From: an uncultured Flavobacteriales bacterium
Lineage (GTDB): Bacteria > Bacteroidota > Bacteroidia > Flavobacteriales > BACL11
Assembly (NCBI GenBank): GCA_913031595.1
Contig: CAJWCP010000006.1
Coordinates: 1 to 56,250, forward strand
Reading direction: 5' to 3'
DNA length: 56,250 bases
The notes under the pieces were generated by a model. That model was not told where the DNA came from. It saw nothing but the letters and a program-made list of their open reading frames with translations, and did not search any database. The position numbers and the translations under genes were made by a program. Below are positions 35,836 to 45,154 of this stretch, piece after piece (positions within the stretch are counted from its first letter, which is position 1; each line of letters starts with the position of its first letter).

Positions 35836-37020
35836 GTGTCAAAATTAGACAATTTATATTATTTATTTCCCAAGAACGTAATTTCAATTTTTTTATTGAG
35901 TCTAATGACATTTCCTTTCTCCTTGTATTCTCAAGATAGTAAAGCAGATAATATAATAAAGAAGATTGTTATTGATGCGGGTCATGGAGGGAAGGATCCT
36001 GGAACTATGGGAACTAAAAGATATAATAAATATGAAAAGCATGTTGCCTTAGCTGTATCACTGAAATTAGGAGATTATATCTCTACTTCTTTTCCAGAGA
36101 CTGAGGTGATTTACACTAGAAAAAGCGATATATTTCTTGCATTAAATGAGCGTACAGAGTTAGCAAATAATGCAGAAGCTGATTTGTTTATTTCAATTCA
36201 TTGTGATGGTTTTACTAATTCAAAAGCATCTGGAGCGAGTGTTTTTGTTATGGGAACAAGTAAACTTAAAGAGAATATGGATATTGCTATGAGAGAGAAT
36301 TCAGTTATTTATTTAGAAGATAATTATCAAGAAAAGTATGAAGGATTTGATCCTAACTCTCCCGAAAGCTATATTGTATTTAGTTTAATGCAAAATACAT
36401 ATTTAGATCAGAGTCTACAATTAGCGGAAGCAGTAGAGCAAGAGTTTTCAAATAGAGCAAACAGGAAAAGTAGAGGCGTTAAACAAGCTCCATTTTATGT
36501 GATAAGTAGAACTAATATGCCTTCAATATTAATAGAATGTGGTTTCTTAACTAATCCTAAGGAAGAAGATTTTTTGCATTCTGAGAAAGGGCAAGATCAT
36601 TTAGCTTCCGCAATATTTGAAGCTTTTAAGAATTATAAAGAAACCGTAGAAGGCTTGCCTGACCAAACAGTTGATAAGAATAGTTTAACTTCGGAGCAAA
36701 AGAATAAAAAAACTATTATGGATGATAATAATATTTCAAAAGATAATAGAGTAGTATATAAAGTGCAAATAGGTACTTATTTACAGTCTATGTTAGGCGA
36801 TAAATTATTTCAAGATATTAAGGCTGAAGAACAGATTATTCATGATACATATAAGTATTTCGTTGGTTATCATGAGAAAAAACAAGAGATAGATAAACTT
36901 AAAGAGCAAATGAAAGAAAAAGGATTTAAAGGTGCTTTTGTGATAGCTTTTTATCAAGGAAATCAAATATCAACAAAAGAAGCATTAGATTTGCAAAAGA
37001 AATTAATTAGTTATGAATAA
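35836..37020 (+). CDS. N-acetylmuramoyl-L-alanine amidase (Amidase_3)
   Basis: 394 residues, GTG start; a hydrophobic segment 'VISIFLLSLMTFPFSLYSQ' acts as signal peptide. The zinc-amidase domain has 'IVIDAGHGGKDPGTMG' (first zinc His), Glu in 'YEKHVALAVSLKL', 'ADLFISIHCDGF' (second His), and the catalytic Glu in 'PSILIECGFLTNPKEEDFL'. The C-terminal 100 residues ('VYKVQIGTYLQ...') resemble a SPOR-like peptidoglycan-binding region. It cleaves the stem peptide from muramic acid during cell separation. It overlaps the MCE gene by 8 bp, a gene pair frequently seen in Flavobacteriia. Confidence 0.92.
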   Translation: MSKLDNLYYLFPKNVISIFLLSLMTFPFSLYSQDSKADNIIKKIVIDAGHGGKDPGTMGTKRYNKYEKHVALAVSLKLGDYISTSFPETEVIYTRKSDIFLALNERTELANNAEADLFISIHCDGFTNSKASGASVFVMGTSKLKENMDIAMRENSVIYLEDNYQEKYEGFDPNSPESYIVFSLMQNTYLDQSLQLAEAVEQEFSNRANRKSRGVKQAPFYVISRTNMPSILIECGFLTNPKEEDFLHSEKGQDHLASAIFEAFKNYKETVEGLPDQTVDKNSLTSEQKNKKTIMDDNNISKDNRVVYKVQIGTYLQSMLGDKLFQDIKAEEQIIHDTYKYFVGYHEKKQEIDKLKEQMKEKGFKGAFVIAFYQGNQISTKEALDLQKKLISYE

Positions 37021-37969
37021 AGAATTTAAAATTGGTTTTGTTGTATTAATTGTATTAGTAATGCTAATAGTAGGAGTCAATTATTTAAAAGGATTAAATA
37101 TATTAAGTAGTAATAATAAGAAATATTATGCTCAGTATGAAGATATTGGTGGGTTGCAAGTTGGTTCTTCTGTTAGAGTAAACGGTTATCAAGTTGGAAT
37201 GGTAAGTGATATTGATTTGTTGATACAAGATAGACCGAGTTTGCTAGTCACCCTTATTCTTGATAAAGAATTTTCTATACCTAATAATTCAACAGCTAGA
37301 ATTGTTAATCAAGATTTAATGGGGACAAAGGGTGTCTCTTTGATATTGGGAGATACAGATGTGTATGTAAAGGTCGGCGATACACTTAATAGTAGTATTG
37401 AAGGTAGTCTTCAGGAAGAAGTTAATGCTCAAATTTTACCTCTTAAGAGAAAAGCTGAAGAACTTATAGGTTCTATGGACTCTCTTATGATTATTGTTAC
37501 TGCTATATTGAATAAAGATGCAAGAGCAAACCTTTCAAATAGTCTTAATAGTTTAGACAGGACTTTTGTTTTAATGTCTGAGACTATGCAAAGAGTCAGT
37601 GATATCGTAGGAGAAAATGATGAAAGAATTAATAATGTGATTATTAATTTAGAGTCTATATCAGAGAATATAAAGAATAGTAATGGAGCAATAGAGAATA
37701 CATTATCTAATTTATCTAGTATATCTGATTCATTAGTTAATACAGACATATCTTCTATTGTAGATAATTTTAATGCTATTACTCAACAAATTAATAATGG
37801 TCAAGGTAGTTTAGGATTATTAATAAAAGATGATAGAATGTATAATAATTTAGAGAGGTCTACAAAAGAATTAGCAGAATTAGTAGAGGATATTAAGAAT
37901 AATCCTAGTCGTTATATTAACTTTTCTCTTGTTGGAAGGAGTAGTTCTTATAAAAAGAAAAATAAATAG
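37013..37969 (+). CDS. MlaD/MCE-family lipid-transport protein
   Basis: 318 residues. One N-terminal membrane anchor (IGFVVLIVLVMLIVGVNYLKG), then a single MCE domain at about 38-115: 'YYAQYEDIGGLQVGSSVRVNGYQVGMVSDIDL' and 'STARIVNQDLMGTKGVSLILG'. The rest is a long helical/coiled-coil part with Asn-Ser-rich heptads. MCE proteins form hexameric periplasmic rings that move phospholipids between membranes; ATPase and permease partners are not next to it here. Coupled to the amidase gene upstream and the Fe-S gene downstream (TAGTG). Confidence 0.92.
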   Translation: MNKEFKIGFVVLIVLVMLIVGVNYLKGLNILSSNNKKYYAQYEDIGGLQVGSSVRVNGYQVGMVSDIDLLIQDRPSLLVTLILDKEFSIPNNSTARIVNQDLMGTKGVSLILGDTDVYVKVGDTLNSSIEGSLQEEVNAQILPLKRKAEELIGSMDSLMIIVTAILNKDARANLSNSLNSLDRTFVLMSETMQRVSDIVGENDERINNVIINLESISENIKNSNGAIENTLSNLSSISDSLVNTDISSIVDNFNAITQQINNGQGSLGLLIKDDRMYNNLERSTKELAELVEDIKNNPSRYINFSLVGRSSSYKKKNK

Positions 37970-39282
37970 TGCTAACATCAAGTATAGTATTTACTCTTAT
38001 TTTAATCATTGCATTGGGTACTTTTGCTTATAATTTATATAGAATTATAGCAAACATAAGAATAGGGCGGGATCTTGACAGATCAGACAGAAAACCTGAT
38101 AGATGGAAGAATATGATTAGAGTTGCGTTAGGGCAGTCTAAGATGGTTAGAAGACCTATTGCTGGTATTTTACATATTATCATATATGTAGGTTTTATTA
38201 TTGTGAATATTGAAATGATTGAGATAATAGTAGATGGAGTATTTGGTTCTCATAGATTTCTTTCTTCTATCTTGCCAATAAAGTTATATAACTTTTTAAT
38301 CGCTTCTTTTGAGATACTTGCATTTTTAGTTTTAGTAGCTTGTATATTATTTCTTGTAAGAAGAAATGTAATTAGAATAAAACGTTTCTTTGGTAAAGAG
38401 ATGACTAATTGGCCAAAAACAGATGCTAATCTTATTTTAATCTTTGAAATTTTATTGATGTCTGCTTTTCTTACTATGAATGCAGCAGATAGTATATTGC
38501 AAGGTTTAAGCACCCATTATACTCATGTGGGTTCTTTTCCTGTTAGTCAGTTCATACTTCCAATTATTGATACTCTTTCTTATAATAATTTAGTCTTTCT
38601 TGAGCGTTTTTGTTGGTGGTTTCATATTATTGGTATTCTAGTTTTTTTGAATTACATATTGATATCAAAGCATTTGCATATTTTCTTTGCCTTTCCAAGT
38701 ACGTACTTTGCTAATCTTAATCCTTTAGGAGGTTTGTCTAATTTAGATAGTGTTACAAAGGAGGTGAAACTTATGATGGATCCTAACGCAGATCCTTATG
38801 CTCAAGCTAGTGACTCTACTAATATTTCTCCTCAATCTTTTGGGGCAAAAGATGTTGCTGATTTGAATTGGGTACAGCTTTTGAATGCATATAGTTGTAC
38901 AGAATGTGGTAGATGCACTTCAAATTGTCCTGCAAATCAAACCGGTAAGCTTCTTTCTCCAAGAAAGATATTGATGGATACTAGAGATAGAATTACAGAA
39001 TTTTCTTATAAAAAGAGAAATAAATTAGAAGATAATAAAACACTTTTAGGAGATTATATTACTTCTGAAGAAATATGGGCTTGTACTTCATGTAATGCTT
39101 GTACAGACTCTTGTCCTATTGAATTAGACCCATTGTCTATTATTATAGATTTAAGAAGATATTTAGTAATGGAAGAGTCAGCTGCACCTACTGAGCTTAA
39201 CATGATGTTTACAAACATTGAGAATAATGGAGCTCCTTGGCAATTCTCACCTGCTGACAGATTAAATTGGAAAGATGAGTAA
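37969..39282 (+). CDS. Membrane-bound (Fe-S)-binding oxidoreductase subunit
   Basis: 437 residues, GTG start overlapping the previous TAG. Residues 1-240 hold about five or six membrane spans with several His (for example 'GILHIIIYVGFIIVNIEMIEI', 'RFCWWFHIIGILVFLNYIL'), suggesting a haem-b or quinone site. The C-terminal cytoplasmic part has two 4Fe-4S motifs, 'CTECGRCTSNCP' near 308 and 'CTSCNACTDSCP' near 371. It resembles HdrE/NarI-plus-HdrC-like membrane subunits. The CCG-domain partner is encoded at 39723. The electron donor is unknown. Confidence 0.88.
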   Translation: MLTSSIVFTLILIIALGTFAYNLYRIIANIRIGRDLDRSDRKPDRWKNMIRVALGQSKMVRRPIAGILHIIIYVGFIIVNIEMIEIIVDGVFGSHRFLSSILPIKLYNFLIASFEILAFLVLVACILFLVRRNVIRIKRFFGKEMTNWPKTDANLILIFEILLMSAFLTMNAADSILQGLSTHYTHVGSFPVSQFILPIIDTLSYNNLVFLERFCWWFHIIGILVFLNYILISKHLHIFFAFPSTYFANLNPLGGLSNLDSVTKEVKLMMDPNADPYAQASDSTNISPQSFGAKDVADLNWVQLLNAYSCTECGRCTSNCPANQTGKLLSPRKILMDTRDRITEFSYKKRNKLEDNKTLLGDYITSEEIWACTSCNACTDSCPIELDPLSIIIDLRRYLVMEESAAPTELNMMFTNIENNGAPWQFSPADRLNWKDE

Positions 39283-39305
39283 ATGATTATAAACATGATA
39301 ATATT

Positions 39306-39719
39306 ATGAAGTTATTAGAAAAGAAAGTAAATGGTGATTTTATATCTCCTGTTTTACCTGATAATATTAAGAATTATTTAATTGATATTGATGGAACAAT
39401 ATGTGATGATATTCCAAATGAGGAGCCTGAAAGAATGGCTACAGCTAAATTATACCCTGATGCATTAGAAACTTTGAATAGATGGTATGAAGAAGGCCAT
39501 TATATTACTTTTTTTACTTCTAGAGTGGAAGAACATCGAGAAGTTACTGAGATTTGGCTTAAAGAAAATGGATTTAAGTATCATGGATTATTAATGGGAA
39601 AACCAAGAGGGGGGAATTATCATTGGGTAGATAATCATATTGTCAGAGCGACTCGTTTTGATGGTAAGTTTACAGACCTTATAGATAAAGAAGTCACTAT
39701 TCAAGTTTTTAAATCTTAG
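39306..39719 (+). CDS. HAD-like hydrolase, small (often labelled phosphoheptose isomerase)
   Basis: 137 residues. 'IKNYLIDIDGTICDDIPNEEP' is a HAD nucleophile motif (DxDGT), 'HYITFFTSRVEEHREVTEIWLKENGF' the motif II region, and 'LMGKPRGGNYHWVDNHIVRATRF' supplies Lys and the acidic end. Similar short proteins in Flavobacteriia are sometimes named phosphoheptose isomerase, from memory, but nothing isomerase-like (SIS fold) is visible; a HAD phosphatase-like role fits better. It sits between the two Fe-S genes with gaps of 23 and 3 bp. Confidence 0.75.
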   Translation: MKLLEKKVNGDFISPVLPDNIKNYLIDIDGTICDDIPNEEPERMATAKLYPDALETLNRWYEEGHYITFFTSRVEEHREVTEIWLKENGFKYHGLLMGKPRGGNYHWVDNHIVRATRFDGKFTDLIDKEVTIQVFKS

Positions 39720-39722
39720 TCA

Positions 39723-40499
39723 ATGGATGAGTTAACAGTAAAGACAATGGCTCAATTAAGAGCAGAAGGAAAAGAACCTGATTTCCTTTTTTGGGTAGGT
39801 AGCGCAGGAAGCTTTGATGATAGAGCAAAAAGAATTACTAAAGCATTTGTCCGAATAATGAATAAAGCAGGGGTTGATTTTGGAGTGTTAGGCACTGAAG
39901 AAAGCTCAAGTGGTGATGCTGCAAAGAGGGCTGGAAATGAGTTTCTTTTTCAGATGCAGGCTTTTACGAATATTGAGATTATGAATGGATATAACATAAA
40001 AAATATTGTAACTACTTGTCCTCATGCATATAATACTCTTAAGAATGAATATAAGGGTTTAGGAGGTAATTATACTGTAGTTCATCATACAGAATTTATA
40101 CTCAAACTTATTTCAGATGGTAGATTGATAATTAAAGGTGATTTGAGAGGTAAAAAAATAACATATCATGATCCTTGTTATTTAGGTAGAGCTAATAATA
40201 TATATAATCAACCAAGAGAGGTTATTAAATCTTTAGGGGTTGATATAGTCGAAATGAAAAGAAGTAAAAGAAAGTCTTTTTGCTGTGGTGCTGGTGGAGC
40301 TCAAATGTTTAAAGAGCCAGAGAATGGGACGCAGGATATTAATATTAATAGAACAGAGGAAGCTCTTGGATTACAGCCAGATATTATAGCTACTGGTTGT
40401 CCATTTTGTAATACAATGATGACTGATGGAGTAAAATCAGTAAAAGAGGGGGCTGCTGAGGTGTTAGACATAGCTGAGCTTATAGCAGATAATATTTAA
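39723..40499 (+). CDS. CCG-domain (Fe-S)-binding protein, HdrB/GlpC-like
   Basis: 258 residues. Two cysteine-rich CCG motifs: 'IVTTCPHAYNTLKNEY...ITYHDPCYLGRANNIYNQPREV' with 'KSFCCGAGGAQMF', and 'IIATGCPFCNTMMTDGVKSV'. This is the C-terminal half of HdrD/GlpC/LutA-type proteins. With the membrane Fe-S subunit at 37969 it completes a two-part oxidoreductase that would pass electrons between a soluble donor and the quinone pool. N-terminal 'LFWVGSAGSFDDRAKRITKAF' fits. The first CCG motif in full-length relatives would lie in this N-terminal part but is reduced here. Confidence 0.9.
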   Translation: MDELTVKTMAQLRAEGKEPDFLFWVGSAGSFDDRAKRITKAFVRIMNKAGVDFGVLGTEESSSGDAAKRAGNEFLFQMQAFTNIEIMNGYNIKNIVTTCPHAYNTLKNEYKGLGGNYTVVHHTEFILKLISDGRLIIKGDLRGKKITYHDPCYLGRANNIYNQPREVIKSLGVDIVEMKRSKRKSFCCGAGGAQMFKEPENGTQDININRTEEALGLQPDIIATGCPFCNTMMTDGVKSVKEGAAEVLDIAELIADNI

Positions 40500-40966
40500 T
40501 GTTAGTTGAATTTGATAAAATATCAGATAATTCACGAATATGGATTTATGCCTGTGAAACAGAATTAACAAATAACCAATATGATTATATTTTAGAGAAG
40601 CTTTCTAATCATCTTCGTAACTGGGAAGCTCATAAAGTTCCCTTAATTGCTGGGGTTACAATTTTAGAAAATCATTTTATTATTGTTGCTTTAGATGATA
40701 GTAAAAATGGAGCAAGTGGCTGCTCTATTGACACACTTCAAAATAAAATACAAGAAATAGAAAAAGAGCTTTCTATTTCTTTACTTAACAGATTGAATAT
40801 ATTCTGTAAAATAGAGGGGGTTATAAAATGTATTCCTATTAATAAATTAGGAGATAATGCTAACAAAGAAACCTTATTTTATGATATTACAATACAAAAA
40901 AAGAGTAAGCTGTCTAATTGGTTAAAACCAATAGAAGAAGGTTGGTGTGCTTCTCTTATTGAATAA
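40499..40966 (+). CDS. Conserved Bacteroidota protein of unknown function
   Basis: 155 residues, start overlapping the previous stop by one base. 'SDNSRIWIYACETELTNNQYDYILEKLSNHLRNWEAHKVPL' and 'DDSKNGASGCSIDTLQNKIQEIEKEL' match, from memory, short Flavobacteriia proteins that databases name ABC transporter ATPase. No Walker A, signature or Walker B motif is present, so that name is not supported. The conserved G-C-S-I-D segment could be a binding or active site. Always near the Fe-S pair in related genomes as I recall; role unknown. Confidence 0.75.
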   Translation: MLVEFDKISDNSRIWIYACETELTNNQYDYILEKLSNHLRNWEAHKVPLIAGVTILENHFIIVALDDSKNGASGCSIDTLQNKIQEIEKELSISLLNRLNIFCKIEGVIKCIPINKLGDNANKETLFYDITIQKKSKLSNWLKPIEEGWCASLIE

Positions 40967-41013
40967 ACATCCTTTTTTCTTCTACTTTTTCAAGTAAATG
41001 TTTTTTTCTTTTT

Positions 41014-41823
41014 TTATCTGCAGGCCTCTTGTATTTTGATTAGTTTCATAAGCATATTTTCTAATTGACCTAAGTCAAGCATATTTTCTCCATCTGATTT
41101 TGCTTTTTTAGGATTAGGATGTGTCTCTAAGAATATACCATCAACTCCAGCTGCAATTCCTGCCTTTGCTATTGTTTCAATGAATTCAGGCTCTCCACCT
41201 GTTATACCTGTATTTTGATTAGGTTTTTGTAGTGAATGTGTTATGTCTAATACAATAGGTTTTCCAAATTTTTGCATTGTAGGGATAGCTCTATAATCTA
41301 TTATTAAATCTTGGTATCCAAACATGCTTCCTCTTTCAGTTATAATAATAGAATTATTATATTTTTTCACTTTATCTAATGCATGTTTTATACTTTCAGG
41401 AGACATGAATTGACCTTTCTTAATATTGATACATTTCCCAGTTTTTGCAGCTGCTACTAATAATTCAGTCTGGCGACATAAAAAAGCAGGTATTTGTAGT
41501 ACATCAACATATTCAGCTGCAATATTAGCTTCTTCAGCTGTATGTATATCAGTTAATGTAGGTATATTAAAGCGATCTCCTATGTTTTTGAGTATTGTTA
41601 ATGCTTTTATATCTCCAATACCTGTAAATGAGTCTAAACGGCTTCTATTAGCTTTTCTGTAGCTTCCTTTGAAAATAAAAGGAATTTTTAGTTTATTTGT
41701 GATTGTTGTAATTCTTTGTACAATATCTATTGTTATATCTTCTTCTTCAATAATGCAGGGTCCTGCTATTAAAAAGAAATTCTTACTTTTTTGATGTTGA
41801 ATTTTATTGATCTTGGCTAACAT
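41014..41823 (-). CDS. kdsA: 3-deoxy-8-phosphooctulonate synthase (KDO-8-phosphate synthase)
   Basis: 269 residues, standard. 'FFLIAGPCIIEEED' , 'PFIFKGSYRKANRSRLDSFTGIG', 'IPTLTDIHTAEEANIAAEYVDVLQIPAFLCRQTELLVAAAKTGK', 'INIKKGQFMSPESI', 'ITERGSMFGYQDLIIDYRAI', 'VLDITHSLQKPN', 'ETHPNPKKAKSDGENMLDL' cover all KdsA blocks. It condenses phosphoenolpyruvate with arabinose-5-phosphate to make Kdo-8-P for lipid A core. The gene ends a minus-strand operon 45102 to 41014 with two envelope proteins; the gap to the upstream gene is 1 bp. Confidence 0.96.
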   Translation of the reverse strand: MLAKINKIQHQKSKNFFLIAGPCIIEEEDITIDIVQRITTITNKLKIPFIFKGSYRKANRSRLDSFTGIGDIKALTILKNIGDRFNIPTLTDIHTAEEANIAAEYVDVLQIPAFLCRQTELLVAAAKTGKCINIKKGQFMSPESIKHALDKVKKYNNSIIITERGSMFGYQDLIIDYRAIPTMQKFGKPIVLDITHSLQKPNQNTGITGGEPEFIETIAKAGIAAGVDGIFLETHPNPKKAKSDGENMLDLGQLENMLMKLIKIQEACR

Positions 41824-41824
41824 A

Positions 41825-43051
41825 TTAAATTTTTGTGCTAAGTATTAAGTAAAGACTTAATGCATTGTGGTTTTCTTTTTTAAGGAATTGCTCTATATGA
41901 TTGCTTCCCAGTGTTATTTGGTGTGTTTTTCCATAAGATGCTGCAAGATGGAAATTAATATCTTGTGTATATCCGCCATATGATATCTTGGGAAAGATAT
42001 TTAGATACTTTGTTTTAAATACAGATTGTATATAATATAGTGGAGTATAATTTGATTCTATAATTCCATTTTCTATTTCTAATAAATTAACATCACTGTA
42101 TGGTTGCCATCTTGCAAATACACCTATGGTATATGTTTTTAGATAATTATTTTGTGTTTGGCCAGATACGGATAAATGTAATATTGCTGGTATATATGAT
42201 TTAAATGAGTTGTTCTTAGATTGAGGAATATCATCTATGAGATTATTTGCTTCTAGAATAGAATCATTAAAATCAAAAATATTATCTATTTCTATTCCTT
42301 GGAAATTAAAAGAGCTATCAGTGAAGAAAGTATTAGAAGATGTATTCCACATAATAAATCCTAGGTCTGTTATTGATAAATCTATATTTTTATTCTGGAA
42401 ATTAAAATTTAATCCAATATCAAATGCTATTCCATTACCATTATTTGTAAACAAAGAAAAATTCGATGTGTCAGTCATAAAGGCGTTAATATTGTAATCT
42501 AGATTTACTGAACTTCCGAAGGGAGCAGTATATAGATCTCCCCTTCTTATAATATATGAGAGATGATGATTTCCATTAAGAAATGAGATACCTGATTTGA
42601 TTTGCATATTCTTTATTTCTTTAGCATATGTTATTTTATATTGTTGGAAACGCTCAGCTCTAATATTTGTATTTGAAAAGTCTAATTTTTTATCCTGATA
42701 ATTATTGTTTCCTTCTAATGTAAGACGTAAAAAATCATTTGTGATCTTAGCATTTAATAAATTTCGATCTGCTACACTAAATCCAATATGCCCTTTTTTA
42801 AATTTATATGTTCTATTAATACTATTACTAAACTCAAAATTTATAAGGTTATTGTTATTATTTTTATTGATCCATTTTTCTTTCATTTCCGCAGTTATAT
42901 ATCCTCCATATAACATTGTTTCTAAAAAACTTTTATCTAGATTATTGCTTTCTATTATAAAATTTGTGTTCCAAGAGATACCATGATTATAATCTACAGT
43001 TTGTGATAAAGCACAAATAGGAAAAAACAATATAATTATCAGATTTCTCAT
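41825..43051 (-). CDS. Outer-membrane beta-barrel protein, DUF5723-like
   Basis: 408 residues. Signal peptide 'MRNLIIILFFPICALSQ'. The mature part is a series of amphipathic strands with aromatic ends ('GHIGFSVADRNLLNAKIT', 'IDLSITDLGFIMWNTSS', 'HLAASYGKTHQITLGSNH', ending 'NALSLYLILSTKI'), the look of the DUF5723/PorP-SprF-type barrels of Bacteroidota. Similar proteins often accompany T9SS or surface systems. It shares one base with the lipoprotein gene upstream, so the two are translated together and may form a surface complex. Confidence 0.7.
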   Translation of the reverse strand: MRNLIIILFFPICALSQTVDYNHGISWNTNFIIESNNLDKSFLETMLYGGYITAEMKEKWINKNNNNNLINFEFSNSINRTYKFKKGHIGFSVADRNLLNAKITNDFLRLTLEGNNNYQDKKLDFSNTNIRAERFQQYKITYAKEIKNMQIKSGISFLNGNHHLSYIIRRGDLYTAPFGSSVNLDYNINAFMTDTSNFSLFTNNGNGIAFDIGLNFNFQNKNIDLSITDLGFIMWNTSSNTFFTDSSFNFQGIEIDNIFDFNDSILEANNLIDDIPQSKNNSFKSYIPAILHLSVSGQTQNNYLKTYTIGVFARWQPYSDVNLLEIENGIIESNYTPLYYIQSVFKTKYLNIFPKISYGGYTQDINFHLAASYGKTHQITLGSNHIEQFLKKENHNALSLYLILSTKI

Positions 43052-45102
43052 TATTCTCCTATAATTCTACGAAAATTACCGCTTATTGTCATTTGAACAC
43101 TATAATCATTATATATTTCTATAAATTCTTCATTTGGAACAGTATTAAATGAAGCAATAGTAACTATTTTGTTAACTTCAGAGAAGTTATTGTATTCTAT
43201 TTCTGAATTAGTAATACTATTTTGTGTAACTATATTTTCATTATTAAGGGTAGCTGCTGTTATTATTGTGTTACCTAGAATTGTGTCAAGAATCATTTCA
43301 TTATCATCTATTAGTATGAGATGTATATTTGCATCTAATGGTAATCCATTTTGAATTGTAATAAATAACTGATCAATTTCTACGTCTTCTGGAGTGTTTA
43401 TATTTACATAAGTTGTATCTATTAATGTTAATTCATTAGCAATAAAGTTTAATGGTATTTCCATTTGTAATGATGCATTTACTGGATACTCTGGATATAG
43501 AAAGTCATCAATAGTAGTTTGGCCATTTGGATTAATATAGATATACGCATGTGTGTTAATATTATTAGGTAATATTTCTAGCATTTCATCAGCTGTAATA
43601 GTGATTTCTGTTATTGTTGGATTAATAGGGGGTAATGTGTTTGTGTTTAAAGATGCTCTATTTATTTGATAGGTATGACCTATTACAGAATTACCATCTT
43701 GATCAAGGTTGACATTTATGCTAGTGTTATTATTTGAAACGCTTAGATCATTAATCTGAAGATCTGCATCTACCCCTATATAATTTTCAAATCTTAATAG
43801 CAGCTCACTATCTTTTAGGTCGATATTTCCATTAGTTATATTATTGAATATTGTTATATTGGCATTTTCAGGACCTAATTCAAATGTGTCTTGCCCAAGA
43901 TAACCAATGGCATATTCTGGTGTTATGTCAAATTCAATAAATGAATAAAAACTATCTGTATTGTTGATAGTCTCTAGTGTTCCTGTAGAATCAATAAAGG
44001 TGTATGCTTCAGTATATATTGTATTGACTGTATCACCATTTATCCTTCCTTCTTTTCCGGTTAGGTCTAATTTATACCCTTCAAAATTAAATGTGAAAGA
44101 AGTAAGGTCTGTATTTATAGCTTCTGGAACAATCATCTCATTACTAGTAAAAGGTATGCCATTCTTTTTTAAAGAAGGAATATTATAAATCATTTTTCCG
44201 TTTGGTAATGTGCTTAATACATTTACAGTTACAGTTCCTGATTTAATGCCAATTTCTTTAATTTCAGCACCTCCCATATCAAAAGAGTGTTCTTTCAGAT
44301 TTTCTGTTAATTGTTGTTCTGGGAATATTGCAGTAGCTTCTGTAATACCAATATCAGATATATTCACGTTTGTAATTATTGCATCATCATAGTTTATTAA
44401 TACAGGGCCATTACTTGCATTTATATCCATATTATTTAGTATTGCTAAAAGGTTTTCATCAATTGTTTGTCCTCCAATGGATACACTATCAGAAACAACG
44501 CTTCCACTAGCTATTAATGGAAAATTAAAGGTTGCAATGATGTTTTGATTTATTGAATTTATTAGTGAGAGATTTATGTTTGATATATCAGTAGGGTATC
44601 CGTTATTTAAGGTTAGAATTAACATTCCTTTATATAATGTCATTGTTTGGAAATATTCAGTGGTGTTAATATTGATTGTGTCTCCGTTTGCTATATTTTG
44701 TATAGCAGGAATAGTACTAGTACTTCCATCAGGCAACAGTAAGGTCCCCCCCGGAATTTCCATTATTGCTTCCCCAATTGTTGCAGTATCAGAAATAGTA
44801 ACATCTGCAAAGCTTGCTGAATCTAAAGTATGTGTTTTTTCATCTGCAATAGCATCAATTTTAATTAGTGTATCTAGATTCATAGTAATGAATTCTTCTT
44901 CAAATATAAGAGAGATTAATCCTTCTTCATTTTCATTGATTATTACATTAGAATCAGATAATATATTATTAATATTTAATTCTGTATATGCTATAGGTGT
45001 AATCATATCTACTTCCCATTTAGGATTCTCTAATTCATGCTCACATGATGAGAATAGAATATATAAAAATATATATAATAATATGTGAGGAAGTTTATTC
45101 AT
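43051..45102 (-). CDS. Large surface lipoprotein of unknown function
   Basis: 683 residues. Lipoprotein signal 'MNKLPHILLYIFLYILFSSC' (Cys20), followed by 'EHELENPKWEVDMITPIAYTELNINNIL', an opening I associate with Bacteroidota proteins that precede DUF5723-like barrels. The rest is almost all beta-strand, rich in Asn, Thr and Ile, with few Cys, suggesting a row of Ig-like or beta-sandwich domains. No catalytic motif. Partner of the barrel encoded next. A perfect minus-strand promoter box (TAAATTTG, 45114-45107) ends only four bases before the ATG, so the transcript may be nearly leaderless. Confidence 0.7.
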   Translation of the reverse strand: MNKLPHILLYIFLYILFSSCEHELENPKWEVDMITPIAYTELNINNILSDSNVIINENEEGLISLIFEEEFITMNLDTLIKIDAIADEKTHTLDSASFADVTISDTATIGEAIMEIPGGTLLLPDGSTSTIPAIQNIANGDTININTTEYFQTMTLYKGMLILTLNNGYPTDISNINLSLINSINQNIIATFNFPLIASGSVVSDSVSIGGQTIDENLLAILNNMDINASNGPVLINYDDAIITNVNISDIGITEATAIFPEQQLTENLKEHSFDMGGAEIKEIGIKSGTVTVNVLSTLPNGKMIYNIPSLKKNGIPFTSNEMIVPEAINTDLTSFTFNFEGYKLDLTGKEGRINGDTVNTIYTEAYTFIDSTGTLETINNTDSFYSFIEFDITPEYAIGYLGQDTFELGPENANITIFNNITNGNIDLKDSELLLRFENYIGVDADLQINDLSVSNNNTSINVNLDQDGNSVIGHTYQINRASLNTNTLPPINPTITEITITADEMLEILPNNINTHAYIYINPNGQTTIDDFLYPEYPVNASLQMEIPLNFIANELTLIDTTYVNINTPEDVEIDQLFITIQNGLPLDANIHLILIDDNEMILDTILGNTIITAATLNNENIVTQNSITNSEIEYNNFSEVNKIVTIASFNTVPNEEFIEIYNDYSVQMTISGNFRRIIGE

Positions 45103-45106
45103 GTTA

Positions 45107-45114
45107 CAAATTTA
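45107..45114 (-). promoter_or_regulatory. -7 promoter box of the lipoprotein/kdsA operon
   Basis: TAAATTTG read on the minus strand, perfect TAnnTTTG. It is followed by TAAC and the ATG of the lipoprotein gene, which implies a leaderless or almost leaderless mRNA if this box is used. Confidence 0.5.
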
Positions 45115-45154
45115 GTTTAATGGTAAATTTATATTTTTTTGTTTTGGTATATAA

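Noticed and set aside
40967-41013. Terminator in the convergent gap before kdsA
   Set aside because: The stretch is T-rich but I found no stem with credible pairing.
44576-45088. 170-aa plus-strand ORF inside the large lipoprotein gene
   Set aside because: Antisense to a coherent lipoprotein with signal peptide; composition is hydrophobic shadow and it has no promoter or partner.
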